NCBI RefSeq assembly: GCF_000721175.1
Contig: NZ_JOEZ01000021.1
Coordinates: 62,001 to 126,000 of the forward strand
Direction of reading: 5' to 3'
Origin: Streptomyces anulatus
GTDB taxonomy: Bacteria > Actinomycetota > Actinomycetes > Streptomycetales > Streptomycetaceae
DNA: 64,000 nucleotides
Part shown: positions 52,542 through 61,827 of the stretch, in pieces
Layout: each line of letters begins with the position of its first letter
Position numbering within the stretch: position 1 is the first letter of the stretch
The notes under the pieces: model-generated
The model's database searches: none
What the model was told of the DNA's origin: nothing
Seen by the model: the letters and a program-made list of their open reading frames with translations, nothing else
Translations under genes and position numbers: made by a program

Positions 52542-53072
52542 ATGAGCGACCCCGGCAACTACGCGGGCAGTGCGGACCGCAGCATCGGGCAGCTGGTCGC
52601 CTCGGCGACGGCCGAGATGTCCGCGCTGGTGCACGACGAGATCGCCCTGGCCAAGGCGGAGGTGCGGCAGGACGTCAGGCGCGGGGCGATCGGCAGCGTG
52701 GCGTTCGTCGCCGCGGGCGTGCTGCTCCTGTTCATGATGCCGATGCTGAGCTTCGCGGCCGCGTACGGGATCCACAACCTGGGCATGGGTCTGGCCTGGT
52801 CCTTCCTGATCGTGGCCGGCGGCTTCTTCCTGCTGGCCCTGCTGATCGGGTTCATCGGCCTGCGGAAGTTCAAGAAGATCAAGCCGCCGGAGAAGTCCAT
52901 CGCCTCCGCCAAGCAGACCGCCGCCGTCCTGCAGAACGCCAAGCCGCACCCGCGCGCGTCCATCACGGCCGACGCGATCATCGAGCGCTCCGGCAGCAGC
53001 CTGGCGAAGAAGAGCATCGAGAGCGGCTCCGGTAAGGACGAGGCCGCCGCTGTGGCACGCTCGTCCACATGA
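52542..53072 (+). CDS. Actinobacterial holin-X-like membrane protein
   Basis: The ATG (MSDPGNYAGSADRSIGQLVA) follows GGGAGTCAGGG. The 176-residue product has an amphipathic helix (MSALVHDEIALAKAEVRQDV) and two membrane helices (VAFVAAGVLLLFMMPMLSFA and WSFLIVAGGFFLLALLIGFI), the pattern of PF07332, 'holin superfamily III'. Despite the name, chromosomal members are not tied to phages. It overlaps the hydrolase gene by 4 bases. Confidence 0.85.
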   Translation: MSDPGNYAGSADRSIGQLVASATAEMSALVHDEIALAKAEVRQDVRRGAIGSVAFVAAGVLLLFMMPMLSFAAAYGIHNLGMGLAWSFLIVAGGFFLLALLIGFIGLRKFKKIKPPEKSIASAKQTAAVLQNAKPHPRASITADAIIERSGSSLAKKSIESGSGKDEAAAVARSST

Positions 53073-54106
53073 CCGTTCCCGATTCCAGCGCATTCGGCCC
53101 GACGGGTCCGGTGGGTCCCGTGGGCCCGGCCGCCCCGCCGGCCCCGGCATCCCCGGCCGCCACGAGCCCCGCGGGCCGGACCGCTCCCGCCGGGGGGCCG
53201 GTCCGCCTCGACGGCCCCTGGACCCACCGCGACGTGGCGGCCAACGGTGCGCGGTTCCACATCGCGGAGATGGGCGAGGGGCCGCTGGTACTCCTGCTGC
53301 ACGGCTTCCCGCAGTTCTGGTGGACCTGGCGTCACCAGATGACCGCGCTCGCCGACGCGGGCTTCCGGGCGGTCGCGATGGACCTGCGCGGGGTCGGCGG
53401 CAGCGACCGCACACCGCGCGGTTACGACCCCGCCAACCTGGCCCTCGACGTCACCGGGGTGATCCGCTCCCTCGGGGAGCCCGACGCAGCGCTGGTCGGC
53501 CACGACCTCGGCGGCTACCTCGCCTGGACGGCCGCCGTGATGCGGCCCAAGCTGGTCCGCCGGCTCGCCGTCTCCTCCATGCCGCACCCGCGCCGCTGGC
53601 GCTCCTCCATGCTGTCCGACTTCGCCCAGTCGCGGGCCGGTTCGTACGTCTGGGGTTTCCAGCGCCCGTGGCTGCCGGAGCGGCAGCTCCTCGCGGACGA
53701 CGCCGCCCTGGTGGGGGGCCTCATCCAGGACTGGGCGGGCCCCCGCACCCCGGAGTTCCCCGACGAGGAGACCCTGGACGTCTACCGGCGGGCCATGAGC
53801 ATCCCCTCCACCGCCCACTGCTCGATCGAGCCGTACCGCTGGATGGTCCGGTCGATGGCGCGTCCGGACGGGATCCAGTTCAACCGGCGGATGAAGCGTC
53901 CGGTCCGGGTGCCCACACTGCACCTGCACGGATCGCTCGATCCGGCGGTCCGCACCCGTAGTTCCGCGGGGTCCGGCCAGTACGTCGAGGCGCCCTACCG
54001 GTGGCGACTTTTCGACGGTGTCGGGCACTTCCCGCACGAGGAGGATCCGATCGGCTTCTCCACCGAACTCATCAACTGGCTCAAGGACCCCGAGCCCGAT
54101 CGGTAG
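53069..54106 (+). CDS. Epoxide-hydrolase-like alpha/beta hydrolase
   Basis: After a Pro/Ala-rich start of about 45 residues the 345-residue protein shows LVLLLHGFPQFWWTWRHQMT (oxyanion HGFP), VAMDLRGVGGSDRTP, and the nucleophile elbow AALVGHDLGGYLAWTAAVMR with Asp in place of Ser, as in epoxide hydrolases and dehalogenases. LHLHGSLDPAVRTRS and VGHFPHEEDP give the acid and His. The substrate is unknown. It overlaps the holin-X-like gene and is cotranscribed. Confidence 0.88.
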   Translation: MTVPDSSAFGPTGPVGPVGPAAPPAPASPAATSPAGRTAPAGGPVRLDGPWTHRDVAANGARFHIAEMGEGPLVLLLHGFPQFWWTWRHQMTALADAGFRAVAMDLRGVGGSDRTPRGYDPANLALDVTGVIRSLGEPDAALVGHDLGGYLAWTAAVMRPKLVRRLAVSSMPHPRRWRSSMLSDFAQSRAGSYVWGFQRPWLPERQLLADDAALVGGLIQDWAGPRTPEFPDEETLDVYRRAMSIPSTAHCSIEPYRWMVRSMARPDGIQFNRRMKRPVRVPTLHLHGSLDPAVRTRSSAGSGQYVEAPYRWRLFDGVGHFPHEEDPIGFSTELINWLKDPEPDR

Positions 54107-54427
54107 CCGCCCGCCCGGCGTGGGCACACGTGTCTGACGAACAGCCAATTGCCTGCCGCATAGGCCAATTGGCTGACTCGCGCACGATTACCGACCTTGG
54201 GACACGGGCAGACGTCGGGTATGGGCTGGACGCACGACTTCACCGACGAAGCACGCAACCGCCGCTCCACCGCGTCAGCCGGTGTGAGCACTCATGAGGG
54301 GGGCGGCCCTCGGGGCCGGGTGCACGATGTGCATGACCTTCACCGCTCCCGTCTCGGGATTCCGCGCATCCTCCGCCGTCGGGCCCGCTGGGTCTCCGCA
54401 CGGCTCCGCCACCCCCGTAACTGACCC
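54107..54427. other. Gap with a palindromic hairpin
   Basis: AGCCAATTG (54143-54151) pairs with CAATTGGCT (54166-54174), a likely terminator or operator. A 75-codon frame beginning MGWTHDFTDEARNR in the middle looks partly protein-like but degenerates into Arg-rich sequence, so I do not call it. Confidence 0.45.
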
Positions 54428-55645
54428 TCACCGGCTCGGCCAGGAAACGCCCTGGGGCGTGTTTCGAAAGTAGCGCCGTCCGCCCGGAGGGCGGGCTCGG
54501 CGGCGTCTGGTGCGTGCGATCGCAAGGCGGAGGGTCGCCCCGATACTGGATGTCTTGGCGAACACCACTCCGTACACCTTTCCGTCCGGAGTGAGCAGCG
54601 GGCCGCCCGAGTTGCCCTGACGCACCGTCGCGTAGAGCGAGTACACGTCGCGGCGCACCGTGCCCCGGTGGTAGATGTCCGGGCCGTCCGCGTCGATACG
54701 GGCGCGGACGCGGGCCGAGCGGACGTCGTACGCGCCGTTCTCCGGGAAGCCCGCGACGATCGCGCTGTCGCCGGTCTCCGCGTCGTCGTCCGGGCCGGTG
54801 AACTGCAGCGGCCTGGCCCGGAGATCGGGAACGTCCAGGACCGCGATGTCGCGCTGCCAGTCGTAGAGGACGACCTTCGCGTCGTACAGCCGGCCCTCGC
54901 CGCCGATCTGGACGGTGGGCTCGTCCACGCCGCCGACCACGTGGGCGTTGGTCATCACCCGGCGCTCGGAGAAGACGAAGCCGGTCCCCTCGAGGACCTT
55001 GCCGCAGCTCGGGGCCGTCCCCACGACCTTGACGATCGACTTCTTGGCGCGGGCGGCGACCGGGCTCCCCACGAGGGCCGGGTCCGGGGCCTTGACCTCG
55101 GTGATCGGCTCGTTGGCGAACGGGCTGAAGACCTGCGGGAAGCCGTTCTGCGCGAGGACGGACGAGAAGTCCTGGAACCAGCTGGGCGCCTGTTGGGGCA
55201 TCACCCGGTCGACGCCGAGCAGGACCGAGGAGCTGCGGACCTCCTTGCCGAGCGTCGGCAGCGAGGTGCCCGCCAGCAGCAGGCCGATCATCCAGGCCAC
55301 CAGCAGCATGGCCACCACATTGACCAGGGCGCCGCCGGTGGCGTCCAGGGCGCGCGCGGGCGACCACGTGATGTACCGGCGGAGTTTGTTGCCCAGGTGG
55401 GTGGTGAAGGCCTGGCCGATCGAGGCGCAGACGATCACGATGACGACCGCACCGATGGCGACCGCGGTGGAGACCTCGGCGTCCTCCGTCACCCGGTCCC
55501 AGATGACCGGCAGCAGATAGACGGCGACGAGCCCGCCCCCGAGGAAGCCCATCACCGACAGGATGCCGACGACGAAACCCTGGCGGTAGCCGATGACCGC
55601 GAACCACACGGCGGCGAGCAGCAGCAGGATGTCGAGCACGTTCAC
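54428..55645 (-). CDS. MarP-like membrane serine protease with altered C-terminus
   Basis: The GTG start (NVLDILLLLAAVWFAVIGYR) gives 405 residues. Four N-terminal helices form a CvpA-like domain. The trypsin-like domain has FSERRVMTNAHVVGGVDEPT (His), YDWQRDIAVLDVPDLRARPL (Asp) and LYATVRQGNSGGPLLTPDG (Ser). Mycobacterial MarP protects against acid and oxidative stress. After KVYGVVFAKT the normal protease end is absent and is replaced by an Arg-rich tail SSIGATLRLAIARTRRRRAR encoded by unrelated, hairpin-rich DNA. The catalytic triad is kept, but the last beta strands and helix are missing. Confidence 0.85.
   Translation of the reverse strand: MNVLDILLLLAAVWFAVIGYRQGFVVGILSVMGFLGGGLVAVYLLPVIWDRVTEDAEVSTAVAIGAVVIVIVCASIGQAFTTHLGNKLRRYITWSPARALDATGGALVNVVAMLLVAWMIGLLLAGTSLPTLGKEVRSSSVLLGVDRVMPQQAPSWFQDFSSVLAQNGFPQVFSPFANEPITEVKAPDPALVGSPVAARAKKSIVKVVGTAPSCGKVLEGTGFVFSERRVMTNAHVVGGVDEPTVQIGGEGRLYDAKVVLYDWQRDIAVLDVPDLRARPLQFTGPDDDAETGDSAIVAGFPENGAYDVRSARVRARIDADGPDIYHRGTVRRDVYSLYATVRQGNSGGPLLTPDGKVYGVVFAKTSSIGATLRLAIARTRRRRARPPGGRRYFRNTPQGVSWPSR
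54455..54553. other. Inserted hairpin-rich segment at the marP-like 3' end
   Basis: GTGTTTCGAAAGTAGCGCCG through GATACTGGATGTCTTGG does not continue the protease and contains CCGCCC/GGGCGG pairing within CGCCGTCCGCCCGGAGGGCGG. I have the impression of a sequence repeated across Streptomyces genomes, possibly a MITE or IS end, but cannot verify. Boundaries are approximate. Confidence 0.4.
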
Positions 55646-55734
55646 CGTCTATAGCCTCGCAGTTTCGTCACCTGGCCCGTCGTGGTGACGGGGTCCGGGC
55701 CGGCCCGGAGCAGCGCAGCAGGACAGCCAGCGTG

Positions 55735-56508
55735 TCATGCGCGCCAGTCGAGCGGCACCTGTCTGGCCCTGTCCCAGGGGCGTTCCCATCCCGCGTAGTG
55801 CACGATCCGGTCGATCACTCCGGCCGTGAAACCCCAGACCAGGGCCGATTCGACCAGGAATGCCGGGCCGCTGTGGCCGCTCGGGTGGACGGCCGTGGCC
55901 CGGTTCACGGGATCCGTGAGATCCGCCACGGGGACCGTGAAGACCCGGGCCGTCTCGGCCGGATCGACCACCCCGACCGGGCTGGGCGCCCGCCACCAGC
56001 CGAGCACGGGCGTCACGACGAAGCTGCTGACCGGGATGTAGAGCCGGGGCAGCACACCGAAGATCTGTACGCCCCGGGGGTCGAGGCCGGTCTCCTCCTC
56101 GGCCTCGCGCAGAGCCGCCCGCAGCGGCCCGGTGGTGGCCTGGTCGCCGTCCTCGGGGTCCAGTGCGCCGCCGGGGAAGGACGGCTGCCCGGCGTGGGAA
56201 CGCAGGGTCCCGGAACGCTCCATGAGCAGCAGCTCGGGTCCGCGCTCCCCCTCGCCGAACAGGACCAGGACGGCCGACTGCCGGCCCGCCCCGCTCTCGG
56301 GCGGCAGGAAGCGGCTGAGCTGCTGAGGCCGGACGCTGCGGGCGGTGCTGGCGACGGGGTCGAGCCATGCGGGCAGGCCGTCGGTCGTGACGGCGACGGC
56401 CGCGTCAGGAGCACCGCCGCCACCGCTGTGCCCCGGCCCCTCGGCGGGGTCGTTCCCGGCGTGCGTCGTGCCGTGTGCGTGCGTGCCGTGTGTGTGCGTG
56501 TGCGTCAT
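55735..56508 (-). CDS. NUDIX hydrolase, CoA-pyrophosphatase type, His-rich N-terminus
   Basis: The 257-residue product contains GQPSFPGGALDPEDGDQATT and LRAALREAEEETGLDPRGVQ, a NUDIX box (G-x5-E-x7-REAEEETG). The preceding LLMERSGTLRSHAGQPSFPG is the NuCoA motif of CoA pyrophosphatases (UPF0035). It likely trims CoA or related nucleotides. The N-terminus is MTHTHTHGTHAHGTTHAG, eight His within 18 residues, a possible metal-binding stretch not usual for the family. An ATG two codons earlier is possible. Confidence 0.87.
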   Translation of the reverse strand: MTHTHTHGTHAHGTTHAGNDPAEGPGHSGGGGAPDAAVAVTTDGLPAWLDPVASTARSVRPQQLSRFLPPESGAGRQSAVLVLFGEGERGPELLLMERSGTLRSHAGQPSFPGGALDPEDGDQATTGPLRAALREAEEETGLDPRGVQIFGVLPRLYIPVSSFVVTPVLGWWRAPSPVGVVDPAETARVFTVPVADLTDPVNRATAVHPSGHSGPAFLVESALVWGFTAGVIDRIVHYAGWERPWDRARQVPLDWRA

Positions 56509-56581
56509 AGCCACCCCCGTCGTTTCTCAACGCCTGTCGCCGGCCATTTCGTTCCGGGCCGTTCCGTATCCAGGGGTGCCT

Positions 56582-57715
56582 TCACCGGGCCCCCAGCGTG
56601 GGCGCGGGCTTGCCCGGGTAGTCGGCGGGCGGGCTGAGCCGCTGGCCCGGGTAGCCGCCCATCTCGTACTTCAGGAGCTTCCTCGCCTTCTCCGGGTCGG
56701 TCTCGCCCTCCCCGTACGAAGGGCAGAGCGGGGCGATGGGGCAGGCCCCGCACGCGGGCTTGCGGGCGTGGCAGATGCGGCGGCCGTGGAACACCACGCG
56801 GTGCGAGAGCATCGTCCACTCGCTCTTCGGGAAGATCTCGGCGACCACCGCCTCGACCTTCACCGGGTCCTCCTCGTCGGTCCACTTCCAGCGCCGCACC
56901 AAGCGGCCGAAGTGCGTGTCGACGGTGATGCCGGGGACTCCGAACGCGTTGCCCAGGACGACGTTGGCGGTCTTGCGGCCGACTCCGGGCAGCTTCACGA
57001 GGTCCTCCAGACGTCCCGGCACCTCGCCGTCGAACTGGTCCCGGAGGGCGGCCGAGAGCCCTATGAGCGACTTGGTCTTGGCCCGGAAGAACCCGGTCGG
57101 CCGGATGATCTCCTCCATCTCCTCCGGCACGGCCGCCGCCATGTCCTCGGGAGTGGGGTAGGCGGCGAAGAGCGCGGGGGTGGTCTGGTTGACCCTCAGG
57201 TCGGTGGTCTGGGCGGAGAGGACCGTGGCCACGAGGAGCTCGAAGGGGTTACGGAAGTCCAGCTCGGGATGGGCGTACGGATAGACCTCGGCGAGCTCGC
57301 GGTTGATCCGGCGCGCCCGGCGGACCATCGCGAGATGCGACTCGGCCTTGGGCGCCTTGCGCGCGGTGGCCGCCTTGGCCGCGGCTGCCGTGCGAGCCGT
57401 TGCCGCCGTGGTCGCGGCCGCCTCGGCCGGGGCTGTCCTACGCGCCGGGGCCGTCTTGGCGGTCTTTCCAGGTTCAGCGGGTTCGGCGGGTTCAGCGGGT
57501 TCGGCGGGCGTTGACGATGGCGATGGCACTGCGGACCTCCTGGCCGACTTCCGGAGCGGCTTCCCCCGCTCTCCGGGGGAGCCGTGCGCCTCTCCGAGGG
57601 AGCCATTCGCGGCATTCTTCGGACGCGGCCGGGACTGTTCGCCCACAGCGGAATCATTGCCCTTCGGCACCCCGTCAGCCCCCTCGGCCTGCGCTCTCCC
57701 CGGCGTTCTGGACAC
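56582..57715 (-). CDS. nth: Endonuclease III with long N-terminal extension
   Basis: The conserved enzyme occupies about residues 130-377: [20 protein letters not shown], the helix-hairpin-helix [20 protein letters not shown] with catalytic Lys, [14 protein letters not shown] with catalytic Asp, and the iron-sulfur loop [17 protein letters not shown]. It removes oxidised pyrimidines from DNA. The first 130 residues are disordered, with [20 protein letters not shown] and Ala/Lys-rich text, which resembles a histone-tail-like DNA-binding extension; an internal start nearer the domain cannot be excluded. Confidence 0.93.
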   Translation of the reverse strand: MSRTPGRAQAEGADGVPKGNDSAVGEQSRPRPKNAANGSLGEAHGSPGERGKPLRKSARRSAVPSPSSTPAEPAEPAEPAEPGKTAKTAPARRTAPAEAAATTAATARTAAAAKAATARKAPKAESHLAMVRRARRINRELAEVYPYAHPELDFRNPFELLVATVLSAQTTDLRVNQTTPALFAAYPTPEDMAAAVPEEMEEIIRPTGFFRAKTKSLIGLSAALRDQFDGEVPGRLEDLVKLPGVGRKTANVVLGNAFGVPGITVDTHFGRLVRRWKWTDEEDPVKVEAVVAEIFPKSEWTMLSHRVVFHGRRICHARKPACGACPIAPLCPSYGEGETDPEKARKLLKYEMGGYPGQRLSPPADYPGKPAPTLGAR

Positions 57716-57899
57716 CCGGCCAGCCTAGAGCCAGGCACCGACAACCACCGCTGTCACGGCGTATCCACCCCCGATCGGCCCCCTGCCGTAGGGTCCGACA
57801 CGCCCGTGCGTCAAACTGGTTTGTGATTGATCGCACTGTTTTACCGTCCGGCATGATGGGGACCACGGTTCCCTGAACAGGCCGACAAGGAGAGAACTC

Positions 57900-58574
57900 G
57901 TGGACGACGTTCTGCGGCGCGCCCCGCTTTTCGCGGCGCTCGATGATGAGCAGGCCGCGGAGCTCCGCGCCTCGATGAGTGAGGTGACCCTCGCACGTGG
58001 AGACGCGCTGTTCCACGAGGGCGACCAGGGTGACCGCCTGTACGTGGTCACCGAGGGCAAGGTGAAGCTCCACCGCACCTCGCCCGACGGGCGCGAGAAC
58101 ATGCTGGCCGTGCTCGGCCCCGGCGAGCTGATCGGTGAGCTGTCGCTCTTCGACCCCGGCCCGCGTACGGCGACCGCCTCCGCGCTGACCGAGGTCAAGC
58201 TCCTCGGCCTCGGCCACGGCGACCTGCAGCCCTGGCTGAACGCCCGGCCCGAGGTGGCCACCGCCCTGCTGCGCGCGGTCGCCCGGCGGCTGCGCAAGAC
58301 CAACGACCAGATGTCCGACCTGGTCTTCTCCGACGTGCCGGGCCGTGTCGCCCGCGCCCTCCTGGACCTGTCGCGCCGCTTCGGCGTCCAGTCCGAGGAA
58401 GGCATCCACGTCGTGCACGACCTCACCCAGGAGGAGCTGGCCCAGCTGGTCGGCGCCTCCCGCGAGACGGTCAACAAGGCGCTCGCGGACTTCGCGGGCC
58501 GCGGCTGGCTTCGCCTCGAGGCCCGTGCGGTCATCCTGCTGGACGTGGAGCGGCTGGCGAAGCGTTCGCGCTGA
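57900..58574 (+). CDS. crp: Crp/Fnr-family cAMP receptor protein
   Basis: The GTG start (DDVLRRAPLFAALDDEQAAE) is 7 bases after AAGGAGAG. The 224-residue regulator has the cyclic-nucleotide domain with GELIGELSLFDPGPRTATAS (the phosphate-binding cassette, R-T-A) and a winged helix DLTQEELAQLVGASRETVNK. Length and sequence match streptomycete Crp, which controls germination and antibiotic production. It is divergent from nth with a 184-base spacer. Confidence 0.95.
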   Translation: MDDVLRRAPLFAALDDEQAAELRASMSEVTLARGDALFHEGDQGDRLYVVTEGKVKLHRTSPDGRENMLAVLGPGELIGELSLFDPGPRTATASALTEVKLLGLGHGDLQPWLNARPEVATALLRAVARRLRKTNDQMSDLVFSDVPGRVARALLDLSRRFGVQSEEGIHVVHDLTQEELAQLVGASRETVNKALADFAGRGWLRLEARAVILLDVERLAKRSR

Positions 58575-58621
58575 CCCCCGCCCCGTACGCGACTGACGTG
58601 ACAGACGCGATCTGACGCGAT

Positions 58622-58664
58622 GGGCCCCGTGCCGACCGGAGTACGTCCGGCCGGCGCGGGGCCC
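58622..58664 (+). terminator. Strong hairpin after crp
   Basis: GGGCCCCGTGCCGACCGGA and TCCGGCCGGCGCGGGGCCC pair with one or two mismatches, 47 bases after the crp stop and 13 bases before the transposon end. Confidence 0.85.
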
Positions 58665-58802
58665 TTCCGTCCACTCCTAGGTGATTGATTCCAAGGGATA
58701 GCTGCGCGGATGCAGGTTCCCGTTTCTGGTGGCGGAAGCCCCATTGGGGTGGCGGCGCGATGGCGGATACGCCACCGAAGCGGGGATGCGAGGCGGTTGC
58801 CC

Positions 58803-59888
58803 TCAGCAGTTCAGCGTGAACGAGGCTTCCCCGTGGGATCGGCCGTTGACCTGGAGCTGCACCAGATGGACACCCGGGTGGTAGCGCCGCGTGCTGATCG
58901 GCTTGAAGGAGTGTCTGCGTGTCGCGCGCCACGTCTCGCCGGGAGCCAGGGACCGCGTGGTGAGTTTGAAGACCTTGGGGGTGCGGGTCCCGTTGGCCTT
59001 CATATGGAGGAGGACGTAGTCGACGACGAGGTGAGCGGTCTGATCGTGAGTGTTGGTCACCGAGTAGTCGAACACCAGATAATCGCCGACCCGGATCTCC
59101 GAGGTGTGGACGTGCGGGCCCTCGACAGCGACGGGAGCGTCCGGGGAGTGGCCGAGCAGCGTAAGGGCCCCTGCGTGGCCGGACTTGATCAGGGTCCGCA
59201 GGCCGTGCCGTACCAACCGGGTCGTCGTCGGTGCCGGGTCGCTCAGCCAGCGCGCCGCGACACCAGCGGCGATGTCGGGGTGGTCACGGCTGATGTCGTT
59301 GAGGTGGTTGGCCACTGATCTGCGGACGTACTCGGAGTCATCCCGGTACAGCGCGTCGAGCAGGGGCAGTGCGGGTCTCGGATCCGCGATCAGCTCCGGA
59401 AGCTGGGGCGCCCAGGGCAGTCTTGGCCGCGTGCCCTCACTGGCCAGTCGGCGGACGTGGAGGTCGGGATGGGCGGTCCACGGCGTCATGACCCGGAGCG
59501 CGCGTTCCAGGTCGGCACGGAGGAAGGGCCGGACGGCGATCTCCGCGGTCAGGCGCGGGGTGAGTTCTGCCAGCAGGGTGAGCGCCGGTTCGAAGGCGTC
59601 CCGGCCCCGTACGGCGACGGCCTCGGTGACAGGGAAGATCATCCATCCGGTGAAATCTCCGTCTCGCAGTGCGGCGCGCAACACGTTCGCGAAGGCCGGG
59701 TAGTCCGCCGGAAGATCAGCCAGGACGGCATTCCTGATCAGGGCGACGCGCTCGGTGAAGCTCAGCCCGTCCAGGGCGGCGCCGCACCCCCGGGTCTCAT
59801 GCGCAGTGATCCCGTCACCGGCTCGCGTAAGGCATCGGGCGAGGTCGGCGACGGTGTCCGCGCTGAGTAGTTCGTCTGCCGAGGGCAC
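58803..59888 (-). CDS. AlkC-like DNA alkylation repair protein
   Basis: The 361-residue product has HEAT-like repeats (PDLHVRRLASEGTRPRLPWA, DDSEYVRRSVANHLNDISRD) of the AlkD/AlkC DNA glycosylase superfamily, then from about residue 265 an all-beta Ig-like domain (RVGDYLVFDYSVTNTHDQTA, SFKPISTRRYHPGVHLVQLQ). That pairing is typical of AlkC, which removes 3-methyladenine and 3-methylcytosine. It is a passenger of the IS982-associated transposon, so alkylation resistance may travel with it. Confidence 0.85.
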   Translation of the reverse strand: MPSADELLSADTVADLARCLTRAGDGITAHETRGCGAALDGLSFTERVALIRNAVLADLPADYPAFANVLRAALRDGDFTGWMIFPVTEAVAVRGRDAFEPALTLLAELTPRLTAEIAVRPFLRADLERALRVMTPWTAHPDLHVRRLASEGTRPRLPWAPQLPELIADPRPALPLLDALYRDDSEYVRRSVANHLNDISRDHPDIAAGVAARWLSDPAPTTTRLVRHGLRTLIKSGHAGALTLLGHSPDAPVAVEGPHVHTSEIRVGDYLVFDYSVTNTHDQTAHLVVDYVLLHMKANGTRTPKVFKLTTRSLAPGETWRATRRHSFKPISTRRYHPGVHLVQLQVNGRSHGEASFTLNC

Positions 59889-59914
59889 AGCGTCATTCTC
59901 CTTGATCTCGGGGG

Positions 59915-60208
59915 CTATGCGGTGTGCAGGACCTGAGCGTGCCGCATCTCGTGCACTGTGCCGATTCGGCTGAAGAAGCCCTGTGCCCGTGGGTCGGTCG
60001 GCATTTCCTTGGCCGCGCGCTCGGCGACGGCGGCGGACGACCAGATGATGAAGTCCAGGACGGTGCCGTCGTCGAACTGGGCGAGGTGGGCGCCCTGAAA
60101 GCCGTCGCCGTAGTGCTCCCTGAGTAGTTCGACGAGCTGCTCTCGGTGGGCAGTGAGGGCGGCGGGGTCGTCGGTGTCGAACCTGACGTACTCGATGGTT
60201 GCACTCAT
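59915..60208 (-). CDS. ABM-type dimeric alpha/beta-barrel protein
   Basis: The 97-residue product (MSATIEYVRFDTDDPAALTA, HYGDGFQGAHLAQFDDGTVL) has the length and strand-helix order of antibiotic-biosynthesis-monooxygenase-like proteins. It could be a quinone or haem monooxygenase or only a binding protein. It lies just upstream of the AlkC-like gene on the same strand and divergent from the CGNR regulator. Confidence 0.7.
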   Translation of the reverse strand: MSATIEYVRFDTDDPAALTAHREQLVELLREHYGDGFQGAHLAQFDDGTVLDFIIWSSAAVAERAAKEMPTDPRAQGFFSRIGTVHEMRHAQVLHTA

Positions 60209-60312
60209 GGCATCACCCTTCGTCGAACATGTGACTCACGGAGTTGGCGGATCAAATCCGTGAGCTGAAGTTATCACGGGTTCGCTGACCTGAATCCAGT
60301 AGATTGAGGGGC

Positions 60313-60867
60313 ATGACCATCCGGGACCTGCAGGAAATGCCGTGGATCGGCGAGGACCCGGTCCTCGACCTGGCCAACACAGTCGTCGTAGGCGCAGGCC
60401 CGGGGCGCGGCGACGTCGACTTCCTAGCCGACCGGGAACTCACCAGGCGATGGCGCGCCCGCGCCGCCGACCGCAGATTGGCCGCCCTCTCCTTGGAGGA
60501 GCTGGAGCGGCTGCGTGGGTTGGTCCGCGACGCGCTGGACGCGGCAGCCGGACAGCGGCCACTTACCGACAGTCTGCGGACCCGCCTGAACGAACTCGCC
60601 TCGTCCGCCCCCGTCGTCTTCCGGATGACCGGCGACGGCCTGCTCGCACAGCAGGAACAGGGTGGCGGCGCCGACGCCGTCGTCGCCCGCGAGACGCTCG
60701 TCCTGGCCGCGGGTCCAGACCGTCAGCGGGTGCGGCGCTGCCACGCCCCCAGTTGCGGCATGTTCTTCCTGGCCAGGCGCCGTGACCAGGCATGGTGCTC
60801 CCTCGGCTGCGGCAACCGGGCGAGGTCCACCCGGCGCCAGCCACGAGAGACGGGAACACACAGCTGA
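60313..60867 (+). CDS. CGNR zinc-finger regulator
   Basis: The 184-residue product has an ABATE-type N-terminal domain (WIGEDPVLDLANTVVV) and the C-terminal CGNR finger RCHAPSCGMFFLARRRDQAW, CSLGCGNRARSTRRQ with its four cysteines. It probably binds DNA and represses the divergent ABM-like gene 104 bases away, a common arrangement for such regulators. Confidence 0.85.
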   Translation: MTIRDLQEMPWIGEDPVLDLANTVVVGAGPGRGDVDFLADRELTRRWRARAADRRLAALSLEELERLRGLVRDALDAAAGQRPLTDSLRTRLNELASSAPVVFRMTGDGLLAQQEQGGGADAVVARETLVLAAGPDRQRVRRCHAPSCGMFFLARRRDQAWCSLGCGNRARSTRRQPRETGTHS

Positions 60868-60894
60868 TGAGACAGGGGAACCCGAAGTCAGGTT

Positions 60895-61809
60895 GTGACA
60901 CCAGACTTGGACTCCCTCGCGACCGCACTCCATGCGGAGACCGACGACCTGCTGAAGGGTTCGCCGCAGCTTGCTCCGTGGCGGCCGGCGGTGGGTATCG
61001 CCCCGAAGCTCACCGACGCCGAGCTGGTCACCCTTGCGATGACGCAGGCCATGCTCGGCTTCACCTCCGAGGCCCGGTGGCTCCGCCATGCCCGCTCCCA
61101 CCTGCGGCACCTCTTCCCGTACCTTCCGAAGCAGCCCGGCTACAACAAGCGCCTGCGCAAGGCGGCCGAGCTGCTCCGACGGGTCACCCGGCTGCTGGCC
61201 ACCGATACCTCGGTGTGGAGCGACGACGTGTGGGTCGCGGACTCCACTCCGGTGGAATGCGGCCGTTCACGCGAGACCGTCAAACGCTCCGACCTGGCCG
61301 GATGGGCCGAGTACGGGTACTGCGCCAGCCACAGCCGCTTCTTCTGGGGCCTTCGGCTGCACCTGGTGTGCACCCTCCAGGGCCTGCCCGTCGCCTTCGC
61401 CCTGACCGGAGCCAAGGCCGACGAGCGCGAGACCCTGGTGGACCTGCTCGCCGCCGAACCGGCCCTCCTCACCAGCCGACCCGGCCAGACGCTGATCGAC
61501 GACAAGAACTACTTCGGCCGTGACTTCGAACATCAACTGGCCGAGCAGGACATCCGGCTACTGCGGCCGGCCCGCAAGGGCGAGCCGAAACGGCCCGGCG
61601 CACCCCTGTTCAAGCCCTTGCGGCAGGTCATCGAGTCAGTCAGCGAGACCTTCAAGGGCCAGCTCGATCTCGAACAGCATCGAGGACGCACGCCGGGCGG
61701 GGTCATCACCCGCGTCATGCAGCGCATCCTCGCGCTGACCGCAGCGATCTGGCACAACGACCACATGGGGCAGCCCGTCCTGCGCTCACTGACCGCCTAT
61801 GACCACTGA
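60895..61809 (+). CDS. IS982-family transposase
   Basis: The GTG start (TPDLDSLATALHAETDDLLK) gives 304 residues. It has the IS982 pattern: PKQPGYNKRLRKAAELLRRV, DVWVADSTPVECGRSRETVK (first Asp), AEYGYCASHSRFFWGLRLHL, TLIDDKNYFGRDFEHQLAEQ (second Asp) and a C-terminal Glu region (RQVIESVSETFKGQLDLEQH). The frame is complete, so it may be active. It directly abuts the right inverted repeat. Confidence 0.92.
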   Translation: MTPDLDSLATALHAETDDLLKGSPQLAPWRPAVGIAPKLTDAELVTLAMTQAMLGFTSEARWLRHARSHLRHLFPYLPKQPGYNKRLRKAAELLRRVTRLLATDTSVWSDDVWVADSTPVECGRSRETVKRSDLAGWAEYGYCASHSRFFWGLRLHLVCTLQGLPVAFALTGAKADERETLVDLLAAEPALLTSRPGQTLIDDKNYFGRDFEHQLAEQDIRLLRPARKGEPKRPGAPLFKPLRQVIESVSETFKGQLDLEQHRGRTPGGVITRVMQRILALTAAIWHNDHMGQPVLRSLTAYDH

Positions 61810-61827
61810 CCCCTTGGAATCGATCAT

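Noticed and set aside
52542..53072. Holin of a prophage
   Set aside because: The PF07332 name is historical; neighbours are core metabolic genes and no lysis or phage genes are near.
54197..54424. A 75-codon plus-strand gene
   Set aside because: The start looks plausible but the second half is Arg-rich junk crossing the altered marP region, and no ribosome site is present.
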